DNA of 64,000 bases, from NCBI RefSeq assembly GCF_043641665.1, contig NC_092200.1, forward strand, positions 3,297,194 through 3,361,193, given 5' to 3'. Position 1 is the stretch's first letter; each line of letters begins with the position of its first letter. Source of the stretch: Enoplosus armatus (Eukaryota; Chordata; Actinopteri; Centrarchiformes; Enoplosidae). Under the pieces are notes generated by a model, which did not search any database, was not told the DNA's origin, and worked only from the letters and a program-made list of their open reading frames with translations. Of the stretch, positions 23,993-37,322 are shown in pieces. Made by a program: the position numbers and the translations under genes.

Positions 23993-26900
23993 CAAACAAT
24001 ATGGCTTGGAGTGAATATTGTACTGCAAGAGCAGACATTGAGGGGAATCAAGTTAAATACATTGTCAGTTAATGTTTTGCAGATACGTTCAGTATGAACA
24101 TTTTGTCACTTGGCAGATTTGTTCATTAAAAGTATTTCCTTATTATGTTGATTAGAACAATATATTCAATGTCTTGTACAGAATTTCTGGGAAAGTCAAC
24201 ACCAGAAAAGTACCATGCGAACATATTCAATAGTGTCTAGTCTAAACAGGAAACACCCGGCAGGGAAAGTAGACAGTGACCTCTTTCTGCATCAGTTTAC
24301 CCTTCTGCTTTAGCCTACAGTCACTCCCTGGAGGTTTAAGAGTTTCTCAGGCGAACAGGCTCAGTCCTGAGTTATCATACCTTTGGATCATGGATAAAGG
24401 CAACAATTGATTCATTATCTTTGTGCATCAGCTCCCTGAGGCTGAGATGGATACTTGTCAGGGCGTTGGTAGTTTAATGGGCAAACATTCAAGGTCACAG
24501 CCGACAAAGAAGACAAGGAGAGAGATAAAAGGATAGCCATTTAATTTGTTGCTGATCAAACTAGCAACATGATGAAGGAAAAACATTTTTTTATAAGGGA
24601 TATAGATGCTTTCCGAGCTAATCCTTGTTAACCGACAGAAGCCATTTAGCTGACTTTGCTTATTGAGCCCTCTCTTTTGATGAAGGGATTCAACAGCTTC
24701 CTTGAACTTTTATTTATTATTTTTTTTTTTTAACGGTCTCTCTGTTTTGCCTCCATAGTCTATTGAATTGATCACTCTTTCATGTTATCATTATCCTTAT
24801 CATCACCCGGTACAACTGGAACACGTAAGAGAAAAACGTTTTTTTAGTTTTTTTTTTTAAATATAGAATGACTATCGGCTCACACTCCTTCCCAATCCAG
24901 TTCTACTCCGAAATGTCCTTAGCCCAGTCATTTTCAGTGGAACTGCATATTCTTTTATGTTGTTAATCAGAATTCCTTTCCAAAAGCACTTCTTGGATCC
25001 CGTTTCACTCCCTCAATAGAAGATCCATTTTCTAGTTCAAGGGAATTCAAATAAGGGGAGGAAACGAGAGGCTTATCTGATCAGAAGTGAGGCCTTTGAA
25101 CAGAATTGCTGACATGATCATTAAATTGTAGCGCACAGAGACTGTAATATAGTACAGTACTGATACTTTTGTTCACCTATTGGTAGCATAATAGATTAGA
25201 AGACCCTTTTGACTCAACATGCTCAGCTTGCAATTTTTGTTATTTAAAGGCTTGTGATCAGTATGTTCTCGGGCTGGTTTTGATAGAATATTCATGCCAT
25301 GAATACTTAACATGCCTCTTACCCCTCTTAACCCCTTATGCAGCAAATGTCTTTGACCACGCTAAGAGGCTTTCATGCAATCTGGTCTCTTGGCACTTTT
25401 CCACATATAATGGCCACTTTCTAATTCTTTGTCTGCAGACTGCGTTTCTGCTTACTAAGGAACGAGTAAATGTAGATTTAAGAGAAAACAGCGCTGAGAC
25501 AGGTTTTGCATGGCAATGAAATCGATGTACGATAGACCACAATCTCAAGGCGGTTGTTTAGACTCACGCTTAATCAGAGGTTATTTGTGAATCCCTCCGC
25601 GTCGCACTAACAACTTCCTGGAGTGCCTTGCAATGTTAGCGTGCACACATCACACGTCACATCTCCTCCTCCTGCGTCTCTAGCCAAGTGTCACATCCAG
25701 TTAAATGAGTGAAGCTGCCACTCTGCTACGCTGGCCACTGGCATTGTTTATTTCAATCAACGCCAATAGAAAAACCAGTGGCTTGCAAAAACAACTTGAG
25801 TTAATTAGAGTTACAGTCCAAAGCCCAAAGGTATTAAAAAAAAAAGTCATTTGAATGTAGATGAAAAATGTGCATTATACAGGTGAGCCCGACGGTATTT
25901 TCTAATACAGACAAGCACACAGTCTCACCACAACCATCACCTCTAAGTTTATCAAGTAAAGTAAAGCACAAATTACTCATAAAAAAGAAAACTAGTGTGA
26001 CCATATGCTGGGTGGCAGCAGCATTTCTCTCCATGGTCTGGCCGTCTCACAGAGCAGATCTGAAATACAATGTGGGAGATGATCGAGTCTTAGTGTCAAT
26101 ACATCACCCCAGAAAATTACCTCTTCTCTGCTTGGCCTACTTTAATCTCTAACCCTCTATTGAAAGAATGAACACTCTCTCCTCTGTCCTATTGACAACG
26201 TAAAATAGGTTTGCCAGCTTGATTGACAACTTTGTCCACCTGACAAAATGTAATGCAGTAGAGGACAAAAAACAGATCAGGAATTCTTTGGACCCAATCT
26301 GGTGCTGCCGATTACATTTTCTCTGCCGTCTTCTTCTTTATTGTATCAGATGGGCCTTTTGATGTATTGAAGTGGAGTGTTTTATTGTGTGTTGTCTCTG
26401 TGTGTGTGTGTGTGCACGCACATGGTTTCATAAATATTTGGGTCCATGTTAGAAAGGTAAAAGATTCCACAAAGCTCAGCGTAAAAGTCATTAGCATTAC
26501 ATTACACTGTCATTTTTTGGCATTTGGCTTAGACTTGTATCCAGAGTGAGTAAGAATGACAAACAGAAAAATGTATTCTTCAGTCACCAAAATAACATTT
26601 CATACAACCAGCACAGAGTGTGCAAGAGGTAGAGCCACTCTGATAATATTTCTGTGACAAGAATTTATTTTTGCTGTAGCAATTGAATAATTCAGCAAGC
26701 AAAACAACAGACTGCAATTGTACAAATCAAACTACATATCCTGTGAAATGCAAATGTCATGAAAACCAATCAAGTACTAACCAGAGGGTATAAACGCAGC
26801 TATTATCACTTAAAGCTGATTTGAGTTTTATTTGTAAAAGTTTGTGAGAGGCAGAGGCGTTGTGGAAACATGGCTCCACTCTATTAGATGATTTCTGCAT

Positions 26901-27332
26901 CAAAGAAATCTCTGTATGATGAAAATGACCATTTGTAGTGTGACCGAGTCTCAAAGCATTCACCTTCATGTTAACTAACATGGACATCTCAACAGCTGGG
27001 CCACATAAAGATGCACTGTAGATATCATGGCCTTTACTGGCGGCAACGCAGATGCATTACAGAACATTAACACCAATCTTAAATCATTGGAAACGCTGGA
27101 CTGACGATGGAGAAAGGCACCATGATTAATGAGTAAATATTCATCAATAAATGAATACGTTTTTTGTTTTTTTTTATTTAACAAGCCTGCTCAGTATGCC
27201 AGCGATCTTGAACCGAGTTCAATCATTTTGAGTGCACTTGCAGCAGCATGTTGCTGGATGATGAGGCCAAGTGTGCTACATTTTTTACTTCCTTTACTTT
27301 GGCTTAACAGCATTACATTATCTATGAGATAT
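23993..27332. other. non-coding stretch
   Basis: No supported gene. It includes T runs near 24720 and 24850, a short (TG)n at 26399-26414 and a CNE-like island at 24370-24560 listed separately. Confidence 0.4.
24370..24560. promoter_or_regulatory. possible conserved non-coding element
   Basis: A dense mixed-composition island containing ATGGATAAAGGCAACAATTG, TTAATGGGCAAACATTCAAG and GAGAGATAAAAGGATAGCCA, with TAAT, GATA and ACAAT (Sox-like) words. It has no repeat character and no open frame. This is composition-based intuition only; conservation cannot be seen from one sequence. Confidence 0.18.
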
Positions 27333-27402
27333 TCAATCAATCAATCACGTTTATTTGTCACATGTAATCATATAAGGTACAGTCACAATGACATGAAATA
27401 GA
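27333..27402 (-). mobile_element. 5'-truncated LINE 3' tail, minus orientation
   Basis: TCAATCAATCAATCA followed by CGTTTATTTGTCACATGTAA resembles the reverse complement of a LINE 3' end, with its short tandem tail (TGAT)n and a 'tttatttgtcacat' block common in fish. Only about 70 bp remains. Confidence 0.5.
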
Positions 27403-29004
27403 CAATGCATATTGTGTCTGCCTGATCTGCATATTTTAAGAGTAAATACAGTGTAAATGTTTATATTCACTTACAAGCAGCACTGTTAATGCTCACTGGA
27501 TCAGCTTATATGTTACATCAAATGTATTAGCTTTGAACTACAATTGTCAAGTATTTGATGTCAATTCTGAATGACCTTTCGTTGTGTGGTGTGTCAATGC
27601 AATTACAGCTTCCAACAAGTGTTAAAATCACAGTCTCCCTCAGAAGTCTCCCCGTCATACAACACTGTCATCCGAATGTGTCAACATAATTGAATTAGCA
27701 GAAGATAATGATGGCCAAGCTTGGACAGTGCCAATAATTACAAGATATTCAGATGTGTACCCAGACAATGCTGACGTACTGGTGAAACTGACCTGGTATT
27801 TTGCATACGTGAAGACATTTTTTTGCTCAGGATGAGGAAAAAGAAAGGGTGACAACAAGTTCATTTTGGTGTAGTTCATTGTGCTTGAAAATGTCACTGT
27901 AAATTATTAATTTAAATGGCATGAATGCTGGTGAATGGTCCAGTTCTTGAGGCAGGTGGTAACCTCCCCAGTTTTTTTTTTCCCATTTACCAGCATTCAA
28001 AGGCAGAAACCTGTGTGAAAATGGCTTTTCACTTTCCCCTGGTACCACCGTGCTGCCAGCAGCAACAAATCATTATGTGGACATCAATACCGCCAAGTGT
28101 CTTACATTTCTGATTGTACAGCGCACGTTCCCTGATATTATAGTTTTAAAAGAAAGGAAAGGAAATCAACCAACAACCTGATTAGAAGGGCCAAGTGAGC
28201 CAACATTTTCTGGAAAGTGCCAAGAATACTGTGAGAGAGAGAGAGAGAGCCAAGACAGAGGCAGAGGCTAATGACGCCATTCATGCACCTTGCCAACATG
28301 ATCCTCATTGCCATTTCCATTAAGTCATGGTTGAACCTCTTTCATTATTTTATCTGACCTTTACAAAAGGTTAGTTGTAGAGCAGCTCTGCGGTTATCAT
28401 TGTTCTTCCAACCGAAACAACAAACGTATCAGTCATAGTTAAACTAATATATCATAAGTAAAGCTCAAAGGGGCAAGTCGTAAGTCAGGTGGAAAAGGGG
28501 CCATGCCCAATGTTATATCATTGTTGTGAAACTTAAAAGCCCAAAATGTTGAAATTAAAAGCAACTTTTTACATCATTGCACAAGGTGTGCCTCTTTGAA
28601 CACCTCATACCATCGAGTTAGCTGGTAGCTATCCTTTGTATTTCTAAAGTCTGTTCTGTTTGAATGTCTCTGAATTTAGTCTGTGCTTGGGACAAAATTT
28701 GGGGATCCAATCCTAAGGGATCAGAGTTTTGGAACAGAAAGCTTTTGCTATTCCAACAGGGGATTAAGGTAAGGGGATACTCATCTTAAAGGATAGAATT
28801 AGGTTAGGGTAGTGAGTTCTCTCAAGGAAAACTTCTTGTGGAGGTTAGCCAGGCTCTGCCAGCTGAGTTTATGTCTGCAAGAAGAAGAAAAAGATGAGAG
28901 GCTGCTTTAAGTCTGTTTGCTGTGAATGCCAGTTGCCGTGTGACATTTTATATTGCTGAGTCCACGGAGGGGGGGTCAATATTTGGACACATTGGCGGTG
29001 GTGT
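27403..29004. other. non-coding stretch
   Basis: No supported gene. A (GA)8 run lies at 28233-28249. Short frames in this stretch have no initiation or splice support. Confidence 0.4.
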
Positions 29005-29182
29005 AAGAAGTAACAGTAGAAATACCACATTTTGAATGGAGGACTTTTACTATACTAAGCACTATAATAAGCACATTTTATCAGCAAATGTAGCTGTTAT
29101 GTAATATCAGAATATTGGATTACTATTACATTCATTAACAAGTAAGCAGCGTTTAAATGTCACAGCTGTTTGAGGTGTACAG
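29005..29182 (-). mobile_element. fragment of the CAGTGGTGG..AAGTAACT family, minus orientation
   Basis: Blocks AATACCACATTTTGAATGGA, GGACTTTTACTATACTAAGC, TTTTATCAGCAAATGTAGCT, CATTCATTAACAAGTAAGCA and CACAGCTGTTTGAGGTG follow the reverse complement of the family represented at 38817-39378. No termini are preserved. Confidence 0.5.
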
Positions 29183-30642
29183 TGGTTACATAAACATTCT
29201 TTATATGAACAGCGATGCTCAAACCCTTCTCATCAACTCAAACATTCATTAGTATTGAAATGTGTCTGAAAGAGCAGCTTGCACATGTGCAGTAAACCCA
29301 GTAATGAAGACCATCAGGCCTTACTCTGTCCTTCACCCACTATAGTGAAATCTATTCATATCGTACCAAAGAGATCAAGCAAATTTCCTTCAGAAATGAC
29401 AATTTCAAGTTTAGGGACAATAAGCTGGTCAAGGTTGCTGTCTAATAAATGACTTCTTGTCATGTTTGCAGATGCTCAAGGTCCCTTGACGTCCACCAGC
29501 TGGGATAAAGCACAGTCCCTGAAGCTGGTGTCACTATGATCAAGAGCATATAACAGGCAGATGCCTCTGAACTGGCTAACAAAAGCTATTTAGATTTGAG
29601 ACTGCTCCATTGTTCCTTCCCTTCATCTCTTTCTATCCCCCTGCCATGTTCTTCTTCTTCTCCTACTGTTATAAACCGGAAGGCATATTCATGAGGGAAG
29701 CATAATTAACCAGTCAGGGTTTGGATGACTTCCAGATGGATGAGTTATTATTGCCATTATTGATACTGGCTGGTATGAGCCCTGCTATCTGGGATTAATG
29801 CTGTTAGAATTTAGAAGCCCGACACCATCTTACCACTTAGTCCCATGATGAATAGTGTTAGGCAAAGTCGTTTGCACTGACACTCACTTACTTCCCCTCA
29901 TTTTATGTACTTTGCTTGCCTTATTAAGGCTCTTACCACTGGCTTAATTGCCTATTTAGAATTCTCCTCTTTGTGACCTAGATGTGTTTTATTTGGTGAA
30001 TGTAATTAAGTTACCTGTAAATATCTTCGCTAGAGCCCCATCCATCTCTGTTATGTGGGAACTCTATTTTTGTTTTAATTAATTTAATGGCTGCTGTGTC
30101 TGGACACTATTAACCTCAATGAAACCAAGAGGAGAAGTTGGTTTCAGTTGTGCTAAAGTCAAGGCATCTATGTTGAACTGCTGCTCAACAGATTTGTATT
30201 GGTGTACTGAACCTCTGGGCAAATAGGGAGAGACATTCTGGCTTTGTGGATTTACATCCCACTGTTGTCACAAAGTGTATCAGCAACTATTGTTGGGGTG
30301 GGGGTGGGGGGGCACTGTCCCATTGAAGAACAGGTCCATTTTGGTCCCAGCAATAGCCAGTGAGAGCATGGTAGGCCGTTTCACAAGGTGGTTGTATTTT
30401 TAAGTTTGAAATGTTGTCCTGTCTTCCCTGAATCGTGATGTTCTGCTTACACACTTACTGTTGTTCAAATACCAGTTTAAAACCTTTGCTAGGAAAAAGC
30501 TTGCCATCTGTTTTGACGGACAGAGAGAAGATTGAGAACAATCTGACTGCAAAGACTTAAAAAAAAAAAAACGAGACTACCACTAACTTTCTCTGCACAG
30601 AAATACTTCACCTTGACTTCAATGTTAATTTTAGTCTGCACA
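29183..30642. other. non-coding stretch
   Basis: No supported gene. It holds a CNE-like patch at 29671-29815, another AT-rich conserved-looking patch at about 29975-30115, and a G-rich run at 30294-30312. Confidence 0.4.
29671..29815. promoter_or_regulatory. possible conserved non-coding element
   Basis: The island contains CATATTCATGAGGGAAGCAT, CATAATTAACC, an E-box-like CCAGATGG, and CTGGGATTAATGCTG with a GGATTA (Otx/Pitx-type) core. It has no repeats and no coding frame. Composition only. Confidence 0.2.
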
Positions 30643-30746
30643 CTAAGGCTCCAGGGATGGTAATGTTGGCCTGTTGGTCGGGCGGTCATTCGGTCCACCA
30701 TTGTGGTCCTGACTGAAATATCTCAACAAATATTGGATGAACTGTC
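30643..30746 (-). repeat. GCTAACATGC-family fragment, minus orientation
   Basis: GGCTCCAGGGATGGTAATGT, CATTCGGTCCACCATTGTGG and ACTGAAATATCTCAACAAAT match the reverse complement of the right end of the repeat seen at 23678-23992. It is a short truncated copy. Confidence 0.6.
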
Positions 30747-30819
30747 AACTGCTCTTTTGTTCCCTTCATTACATTTTGGTCGACTTACAACTTATTACTG
30801 CACTGCAACCGTATTTCTG

Positions 30820-30985
30820 ATCTACTCTGTTTAATATTTCATTCTGTGTGATTCATTTATTTTATTCTCTCTTAACAAATTCAGTTTTTTATTGCGTTTG
30901 AATGTAATTCTAATGCTCTTCTTTGCCTATATAAAGCACTTAGAAATGCTTTTGTGTTTTAAATGTGCCTTACCTTACCCCAATA
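30820..30985 (+). mobile_element. degenerate LINE-like 3' tail
   Basis: TATAAAGCACTTAGAAATGC, TTTTGTGTTTTAAATGTGCC and a (CCTTA)n-like end resemble the fish retroposon tail 'gtaaagcactttgaa..gtgctatataaata'. No coding part is present. Recognition is from memory. Confidence 0.35.
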
Positions 30986-31974
30986 TCCATAACAGCATAT
31001 GCAAATATCTTTCTTACTACACCTTTAAACCAATCATATTAATGTAATATTTGCAAGTAACTAAATATTACCTGTTTATTTAATTTCTCAAGGAAGGACT
31101 ATGAACAATAACATCAGCCAAGATTGAAAAAAACAACAACAACAACAACTCATATAACCCTTCAAGGGAATCCTGATGTGTGGAGTATCCATTAAGAAAT
31201 GGGACATATCCCATCACTATCCCTACCTCCAACCCCAAAGAGCGTGGAGGACATGGCGGATGCCCTCCAGAAACACTTAAACGACATGAAGGAACAAGCT
31301 CTTCCCTTATTAATGTGCTCTTTTACAAAGCAGCACACCATGCACAGTTCCCCCGGGACAAGGGAGTGCAATGAGTGTAGCAAGTGGGTCTGTTCATTTT
31401 TTAAAGTTGGGTAACCTGTCCTTAAAGGTACTGTAGTAAATCAAGATGCTACTTAACTGTTCTGGTAGGTCTTGCTCACTTAGTACATAATGTATGTAAT
31501 GATTCATGAACCATCAACCTCTGACGGAAGTCACAAAAGGAATAAAAAAAATCATTTTGTTTCTCTAATTTACACTGTGGTGACTGGTGATAAACCAACA
31601 GACACTTTACAACCTAAGGATAAAAGCGGTTTATGTGCTGAGATGTAAGAGATATGATTTAAAGAAAAAAGCGCCTTCTGCTGTTTTAATACCACGCCAG
31701 TGCAGACTGAACAGGATGAATAAAAGAAATTTTTACAAAATACCTTTTGGAACCGATTGGCAGTTTTAGCCATGATATGTGTTCACAGTCCAAAGGACAG
31801 AGCTGAATGCTTGGGTGGTGTTGTACCTATTAAAGGTGGTGCTTTAGAATGGAGGAAATGCTTACTTTGATTTCCCTCAGGCTTTTTGCTCTCTGAGCGG
31901 AATGAAAATGCTCCTTCTGTGGCGGCATAAAAGGTACAAACCAGCACACAAAAACACATATGCACACATCGTAT

Positions 31975-31977
<3 letters not shown>
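30986..31977. other. non-coding stretch
   Basis: An (AAC)5 run lies at about 31133-31148. A short frame at 31199-31414 ending ECNECSKWVCSFFKVG looks slightly protein-like but has no other support. Confidence 0.35.

Positions 31978-32030
<53 letters not shown>
31978..32030. repeat. (CA)26 microsatellite
   Basis: A perfect CA tract of about 53 bp. Two minus-strand reading frames rich in Val-Cys across it are artefacts of the repeat. Confidence 0.97.
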
Positions 32031-32036
<6 letters not shown>

Positions 32037-34139
32037 ACTTACGAGCAAACTTTATAGGCCTGTGCTCCCGCAGTCCACCAAATTTTAGCAGTTAAAAGAT
32101 TCCGTCATTACCGAATGACCTTGTGTGCATTATATAATATGATGGATGCAGGGATGTGGTGCAGCATGACAAGAGGATGAATTGTGTTGCACAAGCAAGC
32201 AAGTTTATGCTTGACACCGTAGTACTCACATTTCAGTGCAGAGCTGAAAAATTATACAAGAGGGCATCACCACAAATCCATATTTATTGTGAGGTATATT
32301 TTCAACAGCAAAAATGCGCGCATTGCTTTTACGCAGCCACCCACTCGCACCTCTCACTCTGTCTCTCTCTGCTGATCAAACCATGGGGGTATATTCATGT
32401 GGCATTCTGATCTGAGATCTCTGATCCCTAATTGCACATGAGCAATAGATGATTCTCAGGGGTAGGATGAGCAGATGTGCTGTGTGGCCAGAAGCACTTT
32501 GAGTTTGCAATGCAGAGGGGGAGGGGGGGGTCTGGCTTGGCCATTGGCAACTAATACAAGCTCACACACTGCAGGTGGTGCAAGTTGTGTGATTCCAAAG
32601 GTCTTTGTTTTTGTGTGTCTGTATATGCATATGTGTGTGTGTGTGTGTGAAAGAGAAATAGACAGGAGAGAAATTGCCAATAACCATTCCCCCTAGTCTC
32701 ATCACACATAAAGCTACAGGCGATTATTAATCATTTAGTAGGTTTCATAGTTTGGTTCACCGCTCATGCACAGCACCTGTCAAACCACGCTGTGGCAGGG
32801 AGGGTTCCATTTGATTAAGTCTCTTTAGCCTTCACATCCTCCCATCAAAAGGTCACCATGCATCCTTGTATGATAGCTGCTCTTATACTTGTTTTTCATT
32901 TACATTTTGTCACACAACCCTAAAATTGAGCCCGTCTCACATTTACACAATGTAATCAATTTTCCTCACCGTTTGCCTGTGTCACGAGCTCACTCGGCAT
33001 TTTTGAGTGGCAGATTATTTGTGTGAACGATTCTTTTTCAGAGGGAACTGTGTTTTGCAATCCTAGTTTAATTTTGTGTTTTAATTCTGTCTTTGGTGCA
33101 AGTGGTGTTTTAAGCGCTCGCTAGTGCTGTTATATATATATATACACATTTTTCTTGATGTGTTTAGCTCTTTCTAACCACCCACACATCACTTCCTGTA
33201 CAAAGACCTACCAATCACCTGCTGTGGAGAACGTTAACTAACTGCGTATATGTCGATGAGCTGGCTATACGTTCAACTGCTATCCGGAATCAGTTTTTCA
33301 ATTACAATGTTGTGGATTATTACTTTAGTTTTTCTGTAATTACAAGCTTGTTTCATTGTGTCAAAGAGGCAGTGAGACAAAGGAAGAAAACGAGAAACTT
33401 GAGTACGAGTATTATCCCATAAATAACAAATTACCACAAAAACCTCTGCATTTGCTGAGATGCATTTACATGGGTTGCTGATTGATAGATGTCCTGAACA
33501 CAGCTGTGAAAAACCCTGAAATCTCGGCCAACAACGTATTCAAAACCTTCTTCCAATTATATCTTTATTATCCCCACTTTACATGACAAGAGAAACTTAT
33601 AATGTACATGTCGACATCTGGAATTACAGTACAGGTAATTGTATTTGCATGGCATCAGTATTGCCAGGGCACCTCAGTATTCACTAAATCTCACTCTGGA
33701 AAATTTACTTTACAAATTACACACTCTGCAGTTTTGCACAGGATGGAAATCACTAAGTCTGCAATTATTAGAGATCATGGTACCACTTAGATATTAGCCG
33801 ACTGCAAAAAGGGCTTTTTCGACTCAGCAGATATACAGCTATACACAGACAGACAGAAGTATTGAAAGAGTTGTATGACTAAGACTCCTGTGTTATAACA
33901 GTGACTTAGATCCATGTGCACAAGGACAAGGCCTTTGTATTCTCTCTGAAATGGGATCAGAGAAACTACTACATAAATTAATGAATAAACACCACACAGA
34001 GAGATACAGAGCAACCCCTGCATCATACTGATGCAACAACAAAGCAATCTAACACTTGCGTGGCTTCTGGTTATTGTGCTGTGTGAAATTTCATGCACTA
34101 ATTAACATGTAAGGAAGTGACTATGGTGTCATTTCTTAC
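32031..34139. other. non-coding stretch
   Basis: Contains a G-rich patch at 32515-32530, a (TG)9 at 32632-32649 and a short (TA)n at about 33131-33142. No gene is supported. Confidence 0.4.
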
Positions 34140-34200
34140 CTCTGAGGGCTTGAGCTGCCTCTGTGACATTTTGATCCCCAAGCTGCACGAGTTCCCCTCC
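34140..34200 (-). other. weak candidate internal exon
   Basis: On the minus strand the segment is bounded by an AG (CATACAG) and by a strong donor (G|GTAAGAAAT). It reads GGELVQLGDQNVTEAAQALR in one open frame, 61 nt with phase 0 to 1. The upstream side is AT-rich with little pyrimidine tract, so the acceptor is weak. I do not recognise the peptide. It could be chance. Confidence 0.2.
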
Positions 34201-37200
34201 CTGTATGAGGCATTGATTGTTTGTTTATTTATTTATTTTTGCAGGGGTGGGGGGGGTTGTACTCAGTCTGACAAATAAGACTCAAGGTGTTTGCTTATGC
34301 CGTGTTTGTTTGCTATGGTATATGGGGTTTCACATTAGGATTCATAAAGTAAAAATCATTTTAATTTCAGAAGGGAACAAACTTGGTGACATTGACAGCG
34401 AGAAAAGTGTCCAATTGCACTCACGCAGCAAAGGCCAATTTAAATCCTACTTACAAGTCAATGACTTGGGCACATTCTCAGAGAATATGTGGGCCGTCAT
34501 TCAGTCAAACTGTAGGATATATGTGCGTATTCTTGGCATCAAAATAACCACACCTACAAAAATGAAACTGCCAATTTTAGTCCTCTGCGGATCAGTAGGA
34601 GACCCAAACTGACAACAGAAGTAGTTTGTTTAATGCAAATATGCAATCATATTTCTGAACTGATACAAATAACAAAGGTCAGTTACAGCAAGGAGTGCAG
34701 AGAAGGCCATCGTGCTTTTTGACAGTTAAGGCCCCTGCGCACTGTGTGGTTTTGAGCTGTCCCAGACAAAAGTTGACAATCGGGAGAGAAACCATGATGA
34801 AATCGCTCAGTGTCCGTCAAAATCTGCGGCCCTAGATTGTACTGTGAGACGACGGCCAATTTAGAGCTTCAGTGACCAAAGACAGGCTGCATGAATTCTA
34901 GCAGTGTCCAAAATTTAGGACCAAAATCACACCAAGGGCACGACATGAAATTAAGCAGAATATAAAAGGTGAGCTACTGCTGAAAACACACAGTATTTAC
35001 CGAAAACTCACCCAAACTTCTGTGATTCAACAGACATTCATTGCACCATCTGACTCACCTCAAAATGTATACCGTCTTATATAAATATAAATAAATGTCT
35101 TACCTTTGTTGGGATGGCAGCTAACCAAACATTATATAATCACATGCTCAAATGACAGAGGTCTACACAGATATGGGTCCAATACTTTGACGGACGAGGT
35201 GACAATCACTGTGGGCATTCATCAGATTTCACCAAAGCATGGGACTATTTCTCACATGTTTATGGGAACAACAAGCAAGGCTTGATGAAAGAACAATGGC
35301 TGTCATGTTGTGTAATACGTTTCTCAGACTGGTGTGTATACAGTACAAATGAAATGCCAGTGAGTCACTCAATTCATTCATTCAGTCCAAGCTGGCATTG
35401 TATCCAGGCCAACAATAAAAAGTTGTTCTGCTTGGCTACAAAACAAACCAAAGTGCAGTTTTCATGGACGTGTACAGGTCTGTCCCTCTATACAGAAGAC
35501 ATGTAGACAGAAAGTGTTTAGTAATTTCAGGCCACTCTGTGTTCTGACAATAAAAATGCAACTGAATGCCTAAATTAACTGTCTCCTCCTGTATTTTTCA
35601 ACGTTACTCCTTCCATCATCACTCAACCAAAACAGTCAAAACAGAGCCCATGCTTTTAGTCTGTTTCAGTCCCAAATGAAATTTCACTCCCAAGAGTTCC
35701 AGATGCTGGAAATTAGTTCCTTTGTGCTCATTTCTTATCTTCATAAATCACAAAATAGAATTCCACTCAAGGGAATAAGCCCCACAGTGTGTTTTAAATG
35801 TAAAACCAATAAATTCCTGACACGGGTTTTAAGATTCAGATTTCAGTGAAAATGCAGGGTAAGTCAGATGTGGAAATACCAGAGAGTAATGAATATTTCA
35901 TTGTAAAGCACAGATCAAGCCACATTTAGAGGGAGAGAGGAGCCTGAACAGACAGAGTATGGCGAGTGTATTCATACAAAAGAAAACCAATGTTGTTAAG
36001 GCTTTTATTTATTTAATTAGCCCAGCGTCGAGTGGAAATCCTTGTTTATCCACCTGGAGGGAATTCCGGATTCAGGAATGAATTTTATTGGTAAGCTGTC
36101 AATATCAAACCTTTCCATTATACAGTAGTTTACCTCCAGTGATCTCTGAAGAATTCATCAACAGTCAATCAAAGGGAGTTTATGCACAGCCCTGATTTGG
36201 TTTCCTCTTCCCTGCAAACACAATTTGAATACCCAAGGCAACAACACAGTGAAAAATGCATTATACATTCATGTTTCCCTTACTTTCACTACCATGGAGG
36301 GGTTGTTCTTCCTCTGTCAGTCAATCAAGGCCAATCGGGGATGTTTGTACATCACAGCTCCAGAAAAAAAGGAGAAACAGGCAGATCTGGTACACAGGAA
36401 ATAGAATGAGGCCCGTCCCATTAGAGGAGAGATATCTTTAAGATCAATTTGCCCATGAGAGATCCTAAAGTGCTCTGCTGCTTCTATCCGTCACACGACA
36501 AAGCTCTGTAATGTTCTGCATTTTCAGATACCGTGACACCAGCGCTGCTAATTCAATGCTGTCTCCAACAAATTGCATTCATATGCAGCTAATTTGCAAT
36601 AGCAATTAATGTTTAATGGCAACATTTAACTCCAAAGCATGGAGTAGCTTTAGATTCTAAAAGTGCAGTGAAAAGTCACTGGAAAGATGTCAGAGTGGAT
36701 GGATGGGAACAGGAACATAGAGACCCCATTTAGGACTTCACATCCTGCTCACACCCTTTTTCTTAATCTCGGTTTAGTTGCTTTGATATCACCTGAAAAA
36801 TACATTTAACAGGCTTTTTAGACAAAAGTGTGACAACCAGATATAAAATTCCTAACTGAGGCTCTGAGGAAGTTATAGCATTGGTTCATAAAATAATGTA
36901 ATGTCCTTTGTTATTGCTGCTTTGTATTCACGTCTTTTTTAATTCACGAGGGTATCGGATTACATCAGTGATCATTTATTGAGCCGTCATCCAAAAACAA
37001 CAATTTAAAATCGAGCATGAGGTTCCTTCAGTGTAAACTAAGCTTCAACTGAAAAGGTACGGAGAGTGAATAAATTTGTTAAAAATAAAACAAGATTTAA
37101 TTACCTTGTGTTTCCCTAAGTATGTGTGTCTTCTACAAGTTTCCAAATATTTTTTCCTACTTTGCCAGCATACAATCTTAAGTAGAAGGTCAACAGGCAA

Positions 37201-37322
37201 CACGTTCAAACTATAAGAAATCTTACAGTCCCTAATGCATAAACACAGTTTGTAAGAGAAGCATGTACCCATTATATTTTGGAGATTTGAGCCTTGGAGG
37301 CTACTGTATGAATGTCAAGGAT
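34201..37322. other. non-coding stretch
   Basis: No supported gene. The stretch 34735-35110 has unusual CpG-containing sequence (GCCCCTGCGCACTGTG near its start) that may be an unidentified DNA transposon relic. A CNE-like patch lies at 36541-36632. TTTATT at 36975-36980 is a possible minus-strand poly(A) signal for the candidate exon at 37323-37431. Confidence 0.35.
36541..36632. promoter_or_regulatory. possible conserved non-coding element
   Basis: The patch is full of homeodomain- and POU-like words: CTGCTAATTCAATGC, AATTGCATTCATATGCAGCT, AATTTGCAATAGCAATTAAT and GTTTAATGGC. It has no open frame and no repeat. This is typical of developmental enhancers, but judged on composition alone. 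Confidence 0.25.

Noticed and set aside
31199..31414. Frame ending ECNECSKWVCSFFKVG, considered as a decayed transposase zinc-binding tail
   Set aside because: Spacing of the cysteines does not fit and no upstream transposase sequence is present.
31783..32034. Two minus-strand frames with Val-Cys repeats
   Set aside because: They are translations of the (CA)26 microsatellite.
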